DNA from: Hymenobacter taeanensis
Lineage (GTDB): Bacteria; Bacteroidota; Bacteroidia; Cytophagales; Hymenobacteraceae
Direction of reading: 5' to 3'
Assembly: GCF_013137895.1 (NCBI RefSeq)
Contig: NZ_CP053538.1
Span: 3,379,001 to 3,443,000 of the forward strand
Length of the DNA stretch: 64,000 bases
In this document: piece by piece, positions 52,357 to 60,979 of the stretch
Numbering within the stretch: the stretch's first letter is position 1
Layout of the letters: each line of letters starts with the position of its first letter
Notes under the pieces: model-generated
Told to the model about the DNA's origin: nothing
The model's database searches: none
What the model saw: only the letters and a program-made list of their open reading frames with translations
Translations under genes and position numbers: made by a program

Positions 52357-54615
52357 CTATACCGGGGCTTTGGTTCTTTCTACGGAAGGAGTTGGGCTGG
52401 TACGCGCCGGTGTGGGTACGGTGGGCAGGCATACCACAAACTCCGTGAACTCACCCTCCCTGGTTTCAACGCTCAGCGTGCCCCGGTGCCCCTTCGTGAC
52501 GATATCATAGCTCAACGACAGGCCTAGGCCAGTGCCTTCACCGGCGGGCTTGGTGGTGAAGAAGGGCTCGAATATGCGCTGCCGAACCGCCGCCGGGATG
52601 CCGTTCCCGTTGTCGCGTACCCTAAGGCGTACCGCCTTGCCGGTCTGCTCAGTCCGGATGCTGACTACCGGCTCGTAGTCTTTGCCCAGTTGCCGTTGCT
52701 TGTCGCTAACGGCATAAAAGGCATTGGTGAGCAGGTTCACCAGTACGCGGGTGAGGTCCTGGGGCACTACCTTAAGGTTGGGCAGGCCGGGGGCAAAGTG
52801 CGTATCAAGCGTGGCTTTGAAGTCTTTGTTGGTGGCTTGCCAGCTGTGGTAAGCCAGGCGCAGGCATTCCTCGGCCAGCGCGTTCAGGTCGGTGAACTGG
52901 GGCTGACCACTGCTGGCGCGGGAGTGCTCCAACATGCTTTTCACAATGCGGTCGGCGCGGCGGCCGTGCTGATGCATGCTGACCTGGTTTTGCTTGAGGT
53001 CGAGCAGCAGCTCCTCAATGGTGGCCCGGCCCTCGGGGGTAAGCGCCTCCTTGGCCAGCTCCTCCTGCAGCTCGGTGGTAAGCTCCACGCCCAGGTCAGA
53101 AAAGTTAGTGATGAAGTTGAGCGGGTTTTGAATTTCATGGGCCACCCCAGCCGTGAGCTGGCCCAGCGAGGCAAGTTTCTCGTGCTGCACCAGCTGGGCC
53201 TGAGTGGCGCGGAGTTCAATCAGGGCCTGGTCCAGGTCGTCGCGGTGAGCAGCAATCTGCTGATTGGTCTCGTTGAGGTGGCGGTTGATGCGCTGCTTCA
53301 GCAAGATGTTGCGTAGCAGCAGGCCCGCCAGCAGCAGTACCCCGGCCAAACCGGCCAGCAACGCGTACAGCTGCTGGCGCTGGCGCTCGGCGGTTTGGGC
53401 CTGCAGCTGCCGGGTTTTGTTGAGCAGCGCAATCTGGGCCTGCTTCCGGTCTAGCTCGTAGCCGTAGCGCAGGGCGCTGGTGCTGAGCTGGGTATCCTCG
53501 CCAAAAAGGGTGTCGTTGTAGGCCAGGTGCAGGGTGCGGTAGTGGTAGGCCTGCTCAAAGTGTTGCTGTTGGGCGTAGGCCTGGGCCAGGAGGTCGGTGG
53601 CGCTTCGGCTGGTGCCGTTGCTGCGGGTGTGCTGACTGAGCTGCAGGGCGTGTTGGGCCAGGCTAAGGGTACTATCGGGTTGATTTTGCAGCAGGTAGGC
53701 CCGGGCCAGCGCCAGCTCCGCCGTCGGCAGGTTAAACTCATCCTGGTTAGTGCGCACGAGCTGGCGGGCCCGCTGTCCATGAGCCAGAGCTGCGGCTGGG
53801 TCGCCCTGCAGACTGTACACTTCCGCCAGGCTCGTTTCGAAGCCGGCTTCGCCCACCTGGTCGCCGATGCGTTGGCTTAGCTCCAGGGCACGCTGGTAGT
53901 AGAGCAGGGCCTGGGGCCATTTTTTTAGCTTCTTGTAGGAGTCGCCTAAGTCGCCCAGTGCTGACAGCACCAGCTGATCGTCGCCCGTTTGTCGCCCGAT
54001 TTTCAGCGACGACCTCAGCAGCGGCAGCGCCTCAGCGTAGTTGCCCAGCTGGGAATACACATTGCCCATAGTGTAGCGTAGGCGGGCGATGGTTTGGGTG
54101 TCGCTGGCACGCTCTGCCAGGGGCAGGCCTTTAAGGGCTGCCTCCAGGGCTGCTGCCGGAGCAGACTGCAACACGTATAGGGTACTAAGCTGCAACCAGG
54201 CGCGGCCTTGGCCACGGGCATCGGATAGGCGTGCGAAGAGGCGCTGGGCCTGCTGGGCACTGCGGCGCGCTGCCTCAAAGTTGTTTAAGCGGCGGTAGAG
54301 GTTACTTAGGGCCAGTAGCGCCAGGCCTTCACCGGCGGGGTCAGGCAGCTGCCGGGCCAAGGCTAGAGCCTGCTGATTGGCTTGAATGGCTTGGGGGGCA
54401 TCCACCGTTTTCAGCTCCTGGCCTAGGGCCAGCAGGCGACGCACACGGGTAGTATCGGGGCGGGTAGCAGTGCGCAGCACGCGGCGCAAGCTATCGGCTG
54501 CGGGCGTTTGGGCCTTAGCAAGCAGGGGGAGCAGCAGGCCCAGGGCCAGCACCCAAAAGGCGCTATTCAGCAGCGCAGAGCATTGAGGTCTCAACATGCC
54601 GCAGGGAGGTAGCAC
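52357..54615 (-). CDS. TPR-containing sensor histidine kinase
   Basis: A 752-aa membrane kinase. An N-terminal signal or membrane segment (about 18-36) precedes a periplasmic region of six or seven TPRs (about 60-370, for example YRRLNNFEAARRSAQQAQRL). A transmembrane helix at about 417-436 leads to a coiled-coil linker, a dimerisation domain with H493 (GQLTAGVAHEIQNPLNF) and an ATPase (NLLTNAFYAVSD, DNGNGIP, GEGTGLGLSLSYDIV). The type is common in Bacteroidota. It starts 8 bp after the stop of a VOC-like gene and is probably the last gene of a three-gene operon. A receiver partner is not adjacent, and the signal is unknown. Confidence 0.9.
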   Translation of the reverse strand: MLPPCGMLRPQCSALLNSAFWVLALGLLLPLLAKAQTPAADSLRRVLRTATRPDTTRVRRLLALGQELKTVDAPQAIQANQQALALARQLPDPAGEGLALLALSNLYRRLNNFEAARRSAQQAQRLFARLSDARGQGRAWLQLSTLYVLQSAPAAALEAALKGLPLAERASDTQTIARLRYTMGNVYSQLGNYAEALPLLRSSLKIGRQTGDDQLVLSALGDLGDSYKKLKKWPQALLYYQRALELSQRIGDQVGEAGFETSLAEVYSLQGDPAAALAHGQRARQLVRTNQDEFNLPTAELALARAYLLQNQPDSTLSLAQHALQLSQHTRSNGTSRSATDLLAQAYAQQQHFEQAYHYRTLHLAYNDTLFGEDTQLSTSALRYGYELDRKQAQIALLNKTRQLQAQTAERQRQQLYALLAGLAGVLLLAGLLLRNILLKQRINRHLNETNQQIAAHRDDLDQALIELRATQAQLVQHEKLASLGQLTAGVAHEIQNPLNFITNFSDLGVELTTELQEELAKEALTPEGRATIEELLLDLKQNQVSMHQHGRRADRIVKSMLEHSRASSGQPQFTDLNALAEECLRLAYHSWQATNKDFKATLDTHFAPGLPNLKVVPQDLTRVLVNLLTNAFYAVSDKQRQLGKDYEPVVSIRTEQTGKAVRLRVRDNGNGIPAAVRQRIFEPFFTTKPAGEGTGLGLSLSYDIVTKGHRGTLSVETREGEFTEFVVCLPTVPTPARTSPTPSVERTKAPV

Positions 54616-54623
54616 TGAATCAG

Positions 54624-55073
54624 CTACCAGTTCGGGTTATGTAGTACGCCCAGGGTAGTATCGGTGCCCAGGGCCGTCTTGCTCGTGAACGTAACGCTGG
54701 CCAGTGTGAGGTGCACATGGCCTGTTTGGCTTGTCTCAGTAGCTAATACAGGAAACACGTCTATCGTTTGGAGCGGTATTTTGGGAGTGGCACCCAGGCG
54801 TATGGCAATCCGGTAGGCGTTTTCGACCAGATCAACGTCGGTGAGGTTGAGAAACAACGGCTCCGCTCGGGGGGTAAGCTGCTGGCTGTCATTCGTAGCT
54901 ATTATGTGCAACTCGCCGCCATCAGGCAGCAACAGAACTGCTTCGGGTGGGCCTGCCGGGTTGGGCTCCTGGCCCAGGGCTACACTATAATACTCCACTA
55001 CACTGGGCCACGTATCGGGGGGCACATAGAGGGTGAGGGTGCTGGTGGCTGACTCTGAGCTCATGGTGGCCAT
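54624..55073 (-). CDS. VOC/glyoxalase-like protein with C-terminal HNPNW (copy A)
   Basis: A 149-aa protein with a VOC-superfamily look: TLTLYVPPDTWPSVVEYYSVALGQEP, then LLLPDGGELHIIA and FLNLTDVDLVENAYRIA. It lacks clear metal-binding His/Glu pairs, so enzymatic activity is doubtful. The C-terminus LGVLHNPNW is identical in its last six residues to the neighbouring copy B at 55328. It lies 8 bp before the TPR kinase gene, so the two are likely co-transcribed. Upstream, 55080-55155 is very AT-rich and may hold a promoter. The VOC assignment is tentative. Confidence 0.7.
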   Translation of the reverse strand: MATMSSESATSTLTLYVPPDTWPSVVEYYSVALGQEPNPAGPPEAVLLLPDGGELHIIATNDSQQLTPRAEPLFLNLTDVDLVENAYRIAIRLGATPKIPLQTIDVFPVLATETSQTGHVHLTLASVTFTSKTALGTDTTLGVLHNPNW

Positions 55074-55231
55074 ATGTGATAGGTAACTGGTAGTGAAAGA
55101 TATAGGGTTAATATAATGTAACTTATTGGATATATAACTAGCTTATTTTTATAAGATGCAAACTGGGTAGCTGTTTGGTGCCCTACTGGCGGCAGCTCCG
55201 TTACCCAGCCCACCACAACCTCCGGCAGCAG

Positions 55232-55314
55232 GTAGCCTTAGCGGCACATTTACCCCCTGCTACAACAGCTATATTGCGGTTGCAGCAGGGGGCAAGGCGG
55301 CTAAGGCGTAGTAC
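55232..55314 (-). terminator. Long imperfect hairpin between the two VOC-like genes
   Basis: Left arm 55232-55266 and right arm 55279-55314 pair over about 30 positions with a few bulges; CCCCCTGCT/AGCAGGGGG is the inner core. It begins 14 bp past the stop of copy B (minus strand). There is no T-run. It may act as a terminator or processing site, or be a small palindromic repeat. No gene lies between 55074 and 55327. Confidence 0.6.
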
Positions 55315-55327
55315 CTGGGCTTTCTGT

Positions 55328-55741
55328 TTACCAGTTAGGGTTATGGAGGAGGCAGTCAGTGCGCTCCTGGATGAGGGCGCAGGGGTCACCGTATCCAATA
55401 AAGGCCGTGGTAACTTCTTTACCGGCAGGGCCAACCTCCCGCGGATCTTGGATGGAATACGCCGACTTATCGCTGTTCAGAAGGTCGCGGAATAATCTTC
55501 TCAGGGTTTGCCGGCCATTGGAGCCCCGCACTATGTGGTAGTAGGGCGGCTTTGTGTCGGAGGCATCTTTTTCGTCGGCTCTGGTGAGGTGCAGCTCAAA
55601 GTCAGCGTCAGCTGATGTAAAGGCCACCGTGGAAGCGCTGCGCTCCTGTGGCTGACCATAGAGCTGGGAGTAAAACCGCACAAGCTCATCCCATTCCGAA
55701 GACGGAACAATAACTTCAACTACATCAGCAGAATTTGTCAT
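55328..55741 (-). CDS. VOC/glyoxalase-like protein with C-terminal HNPNW (copy B)
   Basis: A 137-aa paralogue-like protein: VVEVIVPSSEWDELVRFYSQLYGQP at the N-terminus, ADFELHLTRADEKDASD in the middle, and the C-terminus LLHNPNW shared with copy A. The two proteins otherwise share only the VOC-like pattern, so they are old duplicates or convergent members of one family. The function is unknown. The ATG at 55741 follows an AT-rich upstream stretch of about 70 bp. It is separated from copy A by 254 bp with a large hairpin. Confidence 0.7.
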   Translation of the reverse strand: MTNSADVVEVIVPSSEWDELVRFYSQLYGQPQERSASTVAFTSADADFELHLTRADEKDASDTKPPYYHIVRGSNGRQTLRRLFRDLLNSDKSAYSIQDPREVGPAGKEVTTAFIGYGDPCALIQERTDCLLHNPNW

Positions 55742-55942
55742 GATAATCAGAAATAGTGTTAAATGAATATAATATATAAATTAAATGTTATAGTCGCTTT
55801 ATTTTTTTTAGTACTGCTACCCTTGCCCGGCAGCACCTGGCACCAAGCCTGCTGATAAAATCAGCTGTTGCGTGGGGTGGGGCAAACGCGGCAGGCTTGG
55901 AAGAACACTGCACTAGAAACACCGCGCGTTTTGGTTAAACAG
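55742..55942. other. Intergenic spacer, AT-rich near copy B
   Basis: Upstream region of copy B. The first ~70 bp are strongly AT-rich (TTAAATGAATATAATATA around 55759) and probably contain the promoter. The remainder is unremarkable. The whole gap to the type IIL gene is 324 bp and includes the terminator at 55943-55990. Confidence 0.4.
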
Positions 55943-55990
55943 AACGGTCAGGCTACAGGAAATACTTTCGTTTCCTGTAGCCTGACCGTT
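55943..55990 (-). terminator. Terminator of the type IIL restriction-modification gene
   Basis: A perfect 20-bp stem (55943-55962 with 55971-55990) and an eight-base loop, 75 bp past the stop codon of the minus-strand gene. The transcript runs right to left, and downstream sequence on that strand is moderately T-rich. Confidence 0.75.
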
Positions 55991-56065
55991 TTCTGCTGTA
56001 AGCGCTCAGCTGCTTTTATCGCTCCCATGCACCCGCTGCAAGTGGTGAGCTCCAAAGCAAGTGGC

Positions 56066-59000
56066 CTAGGCGGCGTAGGTGTCTTCCTCGGTGCGGCGCA
56101 GGAGGCTAAGGGCCGCGAGGGTATCCAGCAGGGGCTGCACTTTCTCGGGTTTCAGGCGGCGGAAGCGGGTGGCTACCTGAGCGGCGCTGACGGGCTGGCC
56201 CGCCTGCTGCACTACATCGCGCACGGCTTGCATCTGCTGGGCCAGCTCGGCGGGCCAGGGTTGGGGGCCGGTGGCTTCCGGGGTGGCAGTGGCTTGGGCA
56301 GCCTGCGCGGCGGGCAGCTCCAGGGCCGATTGTTGCAGCTCGGGGGCCTGGTAGGCGGGGCGCAGGTACCGGATGTGGCCCTGCTGCTCCTCGCGGGCGC
56401 GCTCGTGGTTGAGGCGCACGAGGCGGGTCAGAATCTCGGCATCGGGGAGGGCGCTAGGCCACCCGTAGGCCTCAGCTACGGCGGCATCGAGCTGCTGGTG
56501 GAGGCTGAGCACCACGGAGGCCAGGCCCTGCTGGTTGATGGTTTGCTCTTTGGCGGTGGACAGGGCCGTGCCGGCGCGCAGCTTCTCCACCACGTTGTAG
56601 AGGTCGGTGAGGGTGAGGCTGGGGTGCAGGGCCTGCTGGCGCTTGCGGTGGGCGTCGAGCTGTTCGGCCAGCTCCCGGATGCGCGCCTGCTGCTCCGCCG
56701 TGGCGGCGGGGAAGGGGAACGGGTCGAAACAGCGGGTTTTGTTATATATGGGAGTATTACCACCTAAATCACCTCCTGCGGCAAGAGCCCAAATATTATG
56801 AAACTTACTTGATAGTACTCCCAGATGGTAAGCATCATTCAGCGCGAATGCTATTAGCCTATGATCAGGGATAATATTGGATTCTAAGAATTGAAAAGTT
56901 CTATGTTTAGCTGTCTCTACCGTGGCTATAAACCGTTCTGTGCCAGCTATTGCGAGTCGCAAATTATCCCTGGTTCTTGCAAATAGCCACCACTTCTCTC
57001 TTATTCCTTTATCTCTATTTGCGTCTCTTTCAGGTTTGATTTTCTCAATAATATGTTGATACACTTTGGGGAACAGATTTAATATTTGGTCTGGGTTTAA
57101 GCCAAACATATCAATGACCATCGCTCCACGAGGTGTAGAAACCAAGTCTTTCCCATTACGATAGGGTTTGATATAATCAGATAGCTTCTCAACTGAGCCT
57201 AAGCCCAGAATATTAGCTTCCTCAGGAGTGACAATGAATCCTGAGCCCGCTAACATCATACCCATGCTAGTTACACCTTCGTTTGACAGTAATGCCTGAG
57301 TTCCCGCTACATCTGCACCTACGGTTAAATCGGAATTGATTATACCAGTTGTGTCAGTCAGTTCAACATTACGAGACTCGTCATCAGAAGACTCTTCATA
57401 AGTAACAGTAGAAAGTTTTCCAGGCTGTGCCCCTGCTTGTAGACTTGTCATAGCAATACGCACAGCAGCTCCATCGGCTCCGTCTACCCAAGGATGTTCA
57501 GGAATAGCGAATGAAAAGGAAATAGGGCTTTTGTCATTATTTAGATACTGCTCAATGATTCTTCGATTAAAAATCTGTGTGATAGAATTAGTTGTAATAA
57601 ACCCGAAGCGCTCAATTTGACCACCCTGAAGTAGTTTGGCAGCCTTATTCCACCAATACATCACAAAATCAGCTGAATCAGGTACTTGACCCTTATAAGC
57701 TTTCCGTAAAGCCTCCGTATAACCATCTCCTAAAGCTTCACGCATCCTTAGCTTTCCAATAAACGGCGGGTTGCCGACGATAAAATCGGCGGTAGGCCAC
57801 TCGGCGGGCTTGGGGTTGGGGTAGTCGAGGACGGGCGTGCGGGCGGTTTCGTCGGGGACGGGCTGGCCGGTGGCGGGGTGCAGGCGCGTGGTGCCGTCCC
57901 AGCGCGTGACGGGGTGGCCCAGGGCATCGAGACGGGGCACGGGCGCATCGTGTTGCAGGGCGGCATCCTGCTGGCGGATGTTCTGGTACTCATCCAGCAG
58001 GGGCTCGCGCAGCTCGGAGGGGCCGTAGGTGCGCAGGTGCCATTGCAGGTAGCCGATGCGCAGCACCACGTCGGCAATGGCGGCGGCGCGCGGGTTCAGC
58101 TCCAGGCCCAGCAGCTGGTGGGGGCTCACGGTGGTGCCGCCGCCCAGCTCCAGCAGGCCCGTGTGGCCGTAGCTGTTGATGGCGGCCAGCACCTCGCCCT
58201 CCAGGCGCTTGAGGTGCTCCAGCGTGACGTACAGGAAGTTGCCGGAGCCGCAGGCGGGGTCGAGGATGCGGATGGAGGTGAGGCGGCTCAGGAAGCGCAC
58301 CAGCTCCTGGCGGGCTTCTTTGGGGTTGCCTTCTTCGAGGCGGCGGGCCCCGGCGGCCTGGGCGGCGGCCCACTCGCGGCGGAGCGGCTCCAGCACCGTG
58401 GGCAGCACCAGGCGCTCTACGTAGCGGCGCGGGGTGTAGTGGGCGCCCAGGCTGTGGCGCTCCTTGGGGTCGAGGGCGCGCTCCAGCAGCGTGCCAAAAA
58501 TGGCCGGCTCCACCTCCGTCCAGTCGGCGCGGGCCGATTGCAGCAGCAGCTCGGCCTGGTCGGCGGTGAGGGGCAGGGCGGTGGCATCGTGGAAGAGCTT
58601 GCCGTTGAAGCGGCGCAGGCGGGCCTTGAGGTCGGAGGAGAACCCGCCCGTGTCCATGGTGCGCCAGAGGCCCTGGAGAGCATCGGGCAGAAACTCCAGC
58701 AGCTCGGGGGTGCGGTACTGGCCTAGCATGCCCGTGAAGGAGGTTTTCGGGATGAGGCCCACATCCTCGGAGAACATGGTAAACAGGCAGCGCATCAGGA
58801 ACTGCGCTACCACCTCGGGGGCGTGGCGGGCGCGCTCCAGCTGCTCCGAGAGCTTGGCCAGGCGGGCGGCCAGCTCCCGCGTCACGCGGGCGGCGCGGCG
58901 GCTGGGGTCCAGCTCACGCGGGGCCAGAAACACCTGCCGCAGCATGGCCCGCGTGCCCTCATCGGCCAGCGCCGACAGCGGCAGCCGGAACCGGGTCTGG

Positions 59001-59515
59001 TCGGGGAAGGGCACAAACGAATCACCGACGCCGGCAAAGTTGCTGTACACATCGAGGCAGTAGCCCACGTCGGCCACCAGCACAAAGAGGGGCCTGGGCT
59101 CCTCGGCGGGCAGGGCGCGCACGTACCCGAGGGCCTGCTGGCGGGCGGCCTGCATCATTTCGGCCCACTTGGCCGAGCCCCGCACGGCGTGGCCCTTGCG
59201 GCGCTTCTCGCTGGGCAGGCCCAGCTCGGCGCGGTTGAGGCGCTGCTGCTGATCGGGGGTGTCGGTGCCCTGCTTGGTTTCCAGCACAAAGCAGCCGCGC
59301 TTATAGAGGTCAATGCGGCCGGTGCTTTTCTTCTGGCCATCATTGAACTGCACGGCGCGCTCCAGCACGTATTGGTCTTGGGCGGGCGAGTCGGTGGTGG
59401 GGTCGGGGCGGGGTACTTCCAGCAGGTCGCAGAGGTCTTGCAGAAACAGGCCGTAGTTGGCCCGCTCCGCGCCGCCGGCGGGCTTCCAGCGGGCTTCAAA
59501 TTCGGGGTAAGTCAC
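56066..59515 (-). CDS. MmeI-like type IIL restriction-modification enzyme (single chain)
   Basis: A 1149-aa fused endonuclease, methyltransferase and specificity protein. The nuclease motif near the N-terminus is D69-x9-E79-T-K81 (GRIDLYKRGCFVLETK), the D-X9-EXK pattern of MmeI. A helical spacer follows, then the gamma-class N6-adenine methyltransferase: motif I ILDPACGSGNFLYV near 415-428 and motif IV VGNPPF near 580. The target-recognition region lies at about 760-940 (ending NTPIYNKTRCFDPFPFP), with a helical C-terminus. Type IIL enzymes recognise a short asymmetric site, methylate one strand and cut at a fixed distance. It is monocistronic, as is usual. The segment 56740-57765, from just after the NPPF motif through the recognition region, is far more AT-rich than the rest, pointing to replacement by recombination. 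The TAG stop is inside a CTAGGCCAC motif. Confidence 0.9.
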   Translation of the reverse strand: MTYPEFEARWKPAGGAERANYGLFLQDLCDLLEVPRPDPTTDSPAQDQYVLERAVQFNDGQKKSTGRIDLYKRGCFVLETKQGTDTPDQQQRLNRAELGLPSEKRRKGHAVRGSAKWAEMMQAARQQALGYVRALPAEEPRPLFVLVADVGYCLDVYSNFAGVGDSFVPFPDQTRFRLPLSALADEGTRAMLRQVFLAPRELDPSRRAARVTRELAARLAKLSEQLERARHAPEVVAQFLMRCLFTMFSEDVGLIPKTSFTGMLGQYRTPELLEFLPDALQGLWRTMDTGGFSSDLKARLRRFNGKLFHDATALPLTADQAELLLQSARADWTEVEPAIFGTLLERALDPKERHSLGAHYTPRRYVERLVLPTVLEPLRREWAAAQAAGARRLEEGNPKEARQELVRFLSRLTSIRILDPACGSGNFLYVTLEHLKRLEGEVLAAINSYGHTGLLELGGGTTVSPHQLLGLELNPRAAAIADVVLRIGYLQWHLRTYGPSELREPLLDEYQNIRQQDAALQHDAPVPRLDALGHPVTRWDGTTRLHPATGQPVPDETARTPVLDYPNPKPAEWPTADFIVGNPPFIGKLRMREALGDGYTEALRKAYKGQVPDSADFVMYWWNKAAKLLQGGQIERFGFITTNSITQIFNRRIIEQYLNNDKSPISFSFAIPEHPWVDGADGAAVRIAMTSLQAGAQPGKLSTVTYEESSDDESRNVELTDTTGIINSDLTVGADVAGTQALLSNEGVTSMGMMLAGSGFIVTPEEANILGLGSVEKLSDYIKPYRNGKDLVSTPRGAMVIDMFGLNPDQILNLFPKVYQHIIEKIKPERDANRDKGIREKWWLFARTRDNLRLAIAGTERFIATVETAKHRTFQFLESNIIPDHRLIAFALNDAYHLGVLSSKFHNIWALAAGGDLGGNTPIYNKTRCFDPFPFPAATAEQQARIRELAEQLDAHRKRQQALHPSLTLTDLYNVVEKLRAGTALSTAKEQTINQQGLASVVLSLHQQLDAAVAEAYGWPSALPDAEILTRLVRLNHERAREEQQGHIRYLRPAYQAPELQQSALELPAAQAAQATATPEATGPQPWPAELAQQMQAVRDVVQQAGQPVSAAQVATRFRRLKPEKVQPLLDTLAALSLLRRTEEDTYAA

Positions 59516-59605
59516 TGGGTAGGATAGCTGGGTAGATATTGAGTGGGGAAGATAAGTGGCCTAGGTGGATATAGTATAGAGAAAGTGGCCTAAAACCTAA
59601 AAACT

Positions 59606-59645
59606 AACGCCAGTGCTCCTCTCTGGAAGGAGGGGCACTGGCGTT
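59606..59645. terminator. Hairpin between gerW and the type IIL gene
   Basis: A 16-bp stem (59606-59621 with 59630-59645) with one G-U/mismatch and an eight-base loop. It lies 23 bp past the stop of gerW (minus strand). On that strand the following sequence is moderately T-rich, so it is the probable gerW terminator. Confidence 0.75.
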
Positions 59646-59668
59646 GGTTTTGGGTATGAGTTGACTAC

Positions 59669-60040
59669 TTACCGGTTACGGCGAAGCAGCTTGGGCACGT
59701 TGCGCAGCAGTAGCAGGGCCACCAGGCCACTCACGGCCACAAGCGGCACCACTGAGCCCCGGATGGGCCGGAAGCGCGACTTGCCATTGGCTATTTCGAT
59801 GTAGCCAATAGGTGTGAGAACCACGCCGGCGCCTCCGCCGGAGCCCTCGCCCTCGTTGGCCTTGGCGCCGCCCCCGCCCCCAAAGCCGTAGATGGACCGC
59901 GCCACGGGAATAACCGTGATGCCATCGCGCTCAGTGGGAGTGCCATAAATGGTTTGGGCGGTGGCAGAGAGGCCTAGCTGCCGGGCCAGGCGCTCTACCA
60001 GGGATGATGAGGGAGTTGCCGCAGAGGAAGGCGTTTGCAT
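59669..60040 (-). CDS. gerW: GerW/YtfJ-family protein
   Basis: A 123-aa member of the GerW (spore protein YtfJ) family. It reads VERLARQLGLSATAQTIYGTPTERDGITVIPVARSIYGFGGGGG, then a Gly-rich GEGSGGGAGV, PIGYIEIANGK, and a C-terminal transmembrane segment (VVPLVAVSGLVALLLL). In Bacillus the homologue is needed for spore germination, but family members are widespread in non-sporulating bacteria with unknown function. The ATG at 60040 gives MQTPSS; the upstream frame to 60136 is not coding. The next 263 bp upstream contain no gene. Confidence 0.85.
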   Translation of the reverse strand: MQTPSSAATPSSSLVERLARQLGLSATAQTIYGTPTERDGITVIPVARSIYGFGGGGGAKANEGEGSGGGAGVVLTPIGYIEIANGKSRFRPIRGSVVPLVAVSGLVALLLLRNVPKLLRRNR

Positions 60041-60303
60041 AAGATGGAAATAAGGAAGGCACAGGGTAGCTGCTCCGGCAAGAACCCGGCAGCAGTTGCC
60101 CCGGCCGCGCTCCAGCTGCCTGCCAATGTAGGCCACGGCAGGCAGTACACCTGGTGCCTGATGGGGTACCGGATTGCCGGGGCAGGCGCACGCTCACGCC
60201 GCTCAGGCAACACTAGTGTTGTAGGCTGTTTCCTGGGTGGCCTGGCGCGGTTGGAGCAAGGCCTGGGCAAGTACCCGGAGAGAATACGGAAGGAAGCGTG
60301 TGG

Positions 60304-60861
60304 CTATTTGGTAGGCGCAGTGAGGCTGGTGGGCATCAGCACCGTATCAATGGAATGAATTACCCCATTCTCGGCTACTATGTCGTCGTTGACGACGGTA
60401 GTGGTCATGCCTTTGGCGTCTTTGAGCATAATGGTGCTGCCCCGGCGCATAACGGTGAGCTTTTCGCCCTGCACGGTCTGGAGTTGCATGCCGTCTTTGA
60501 GGTTGGCGGCCAGGTAGCTGCCGGGCACTACGTGATACGCAATCAGGGCGGTGAGCTGGCCTTTATTAGCGGGCTTCAGCAACTCATCGAGCCGGCCAGC
60601 GGGCAGCTTCTCGAAGGCCGCGTTGGTGGGGGCAAACACCGTGTATTTGGTAGAGCCTGTAGCGGCTCCTTCCAGGCCGGCAGCTTTCACCGCCTGCATA
60701 AGCGTGGTGTGGTTAGGAGAAAGCCGCGACATGCCCAGCAGGTTGCCGTTAGCCTTGGCCGTTACCGGGTCGCCGGTTTGGGCCGAGGCCGTTGAAACGC
60801 CGGCACCTGCCAGCAGAAAGCCACAAAAGAGTACGGAGAGAATGGTTTTGTTATGCGCCAT
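60304..60861 (-). CDS. Fasciclin (FAS1) domain exported protein
   Basis: A 185-aa secreted protein with one FAS1 domain. A signal peptide covers residues 1-27 (VLFCGFLLAGAGVSTASAQ). The domain has H1 box YTVFAPTNAAFEKLP, the YHVVPG strand, and H2 box IHSIDTVLMPTS. FAS1 domains mediate adhesion or matrix binding. It is monocistronic, 118 bp upstream of the NhaA stop on the same strand. Confidence 0.92.
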   Translation of the reverse strand: MAHNKTILSVLFCGFLLAGAGVSTASAQTGDPVTAKANGNLLGMSRLSPNHTTLMQAVKAAGLEGAATGSTKYTVFAPTNAAFEKLPAGRLDELLKPANKGQLTALIAYHVVPGSYLAANLKDGMQLQTVQGEKLTVMRRGSTIMLKDAKGMTTTVVNDDIVAENGVIHSIDTVLMPTSLTAPTK

Positions 60862-60979
60862 GCCTGTGTAAATAAGTGGTTAACAAATAAGTTATTACGC
60901 AGAGGCAACTGTTGGGTTATACCTGGCCTGGAGGTGCTGGGGTAGGCGGCAGGGTCTACCCCTCGTGGGGCCCAGTCCG

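Noticed and set aside
55868..56767. A 299-codon plus-strand frame over the 3' end of the type IIL gene
   Set aside because: It is antisense to the conserved C-terminal helical domain, runs through a terminator hairpin, and its composition is a shadow of the real gene.
56066..59515. BREX PglX or DISARM methyltransferase
   Set aside because: The D-X9-EXK nuclease motif and single-gene context fit a type IIL enzyme. No pglZ, brxC, drmA or other defence genes flank it.
57878..59527. Long plus-strand open frames of 282 and 234 codons opposite the type IIL gene
   Set aside because: They are antisense shadows created by the very GC-rich codon usage of the restriction-modification gene; their translations are Gly/Gln/Leu-rich with no family resemblance.
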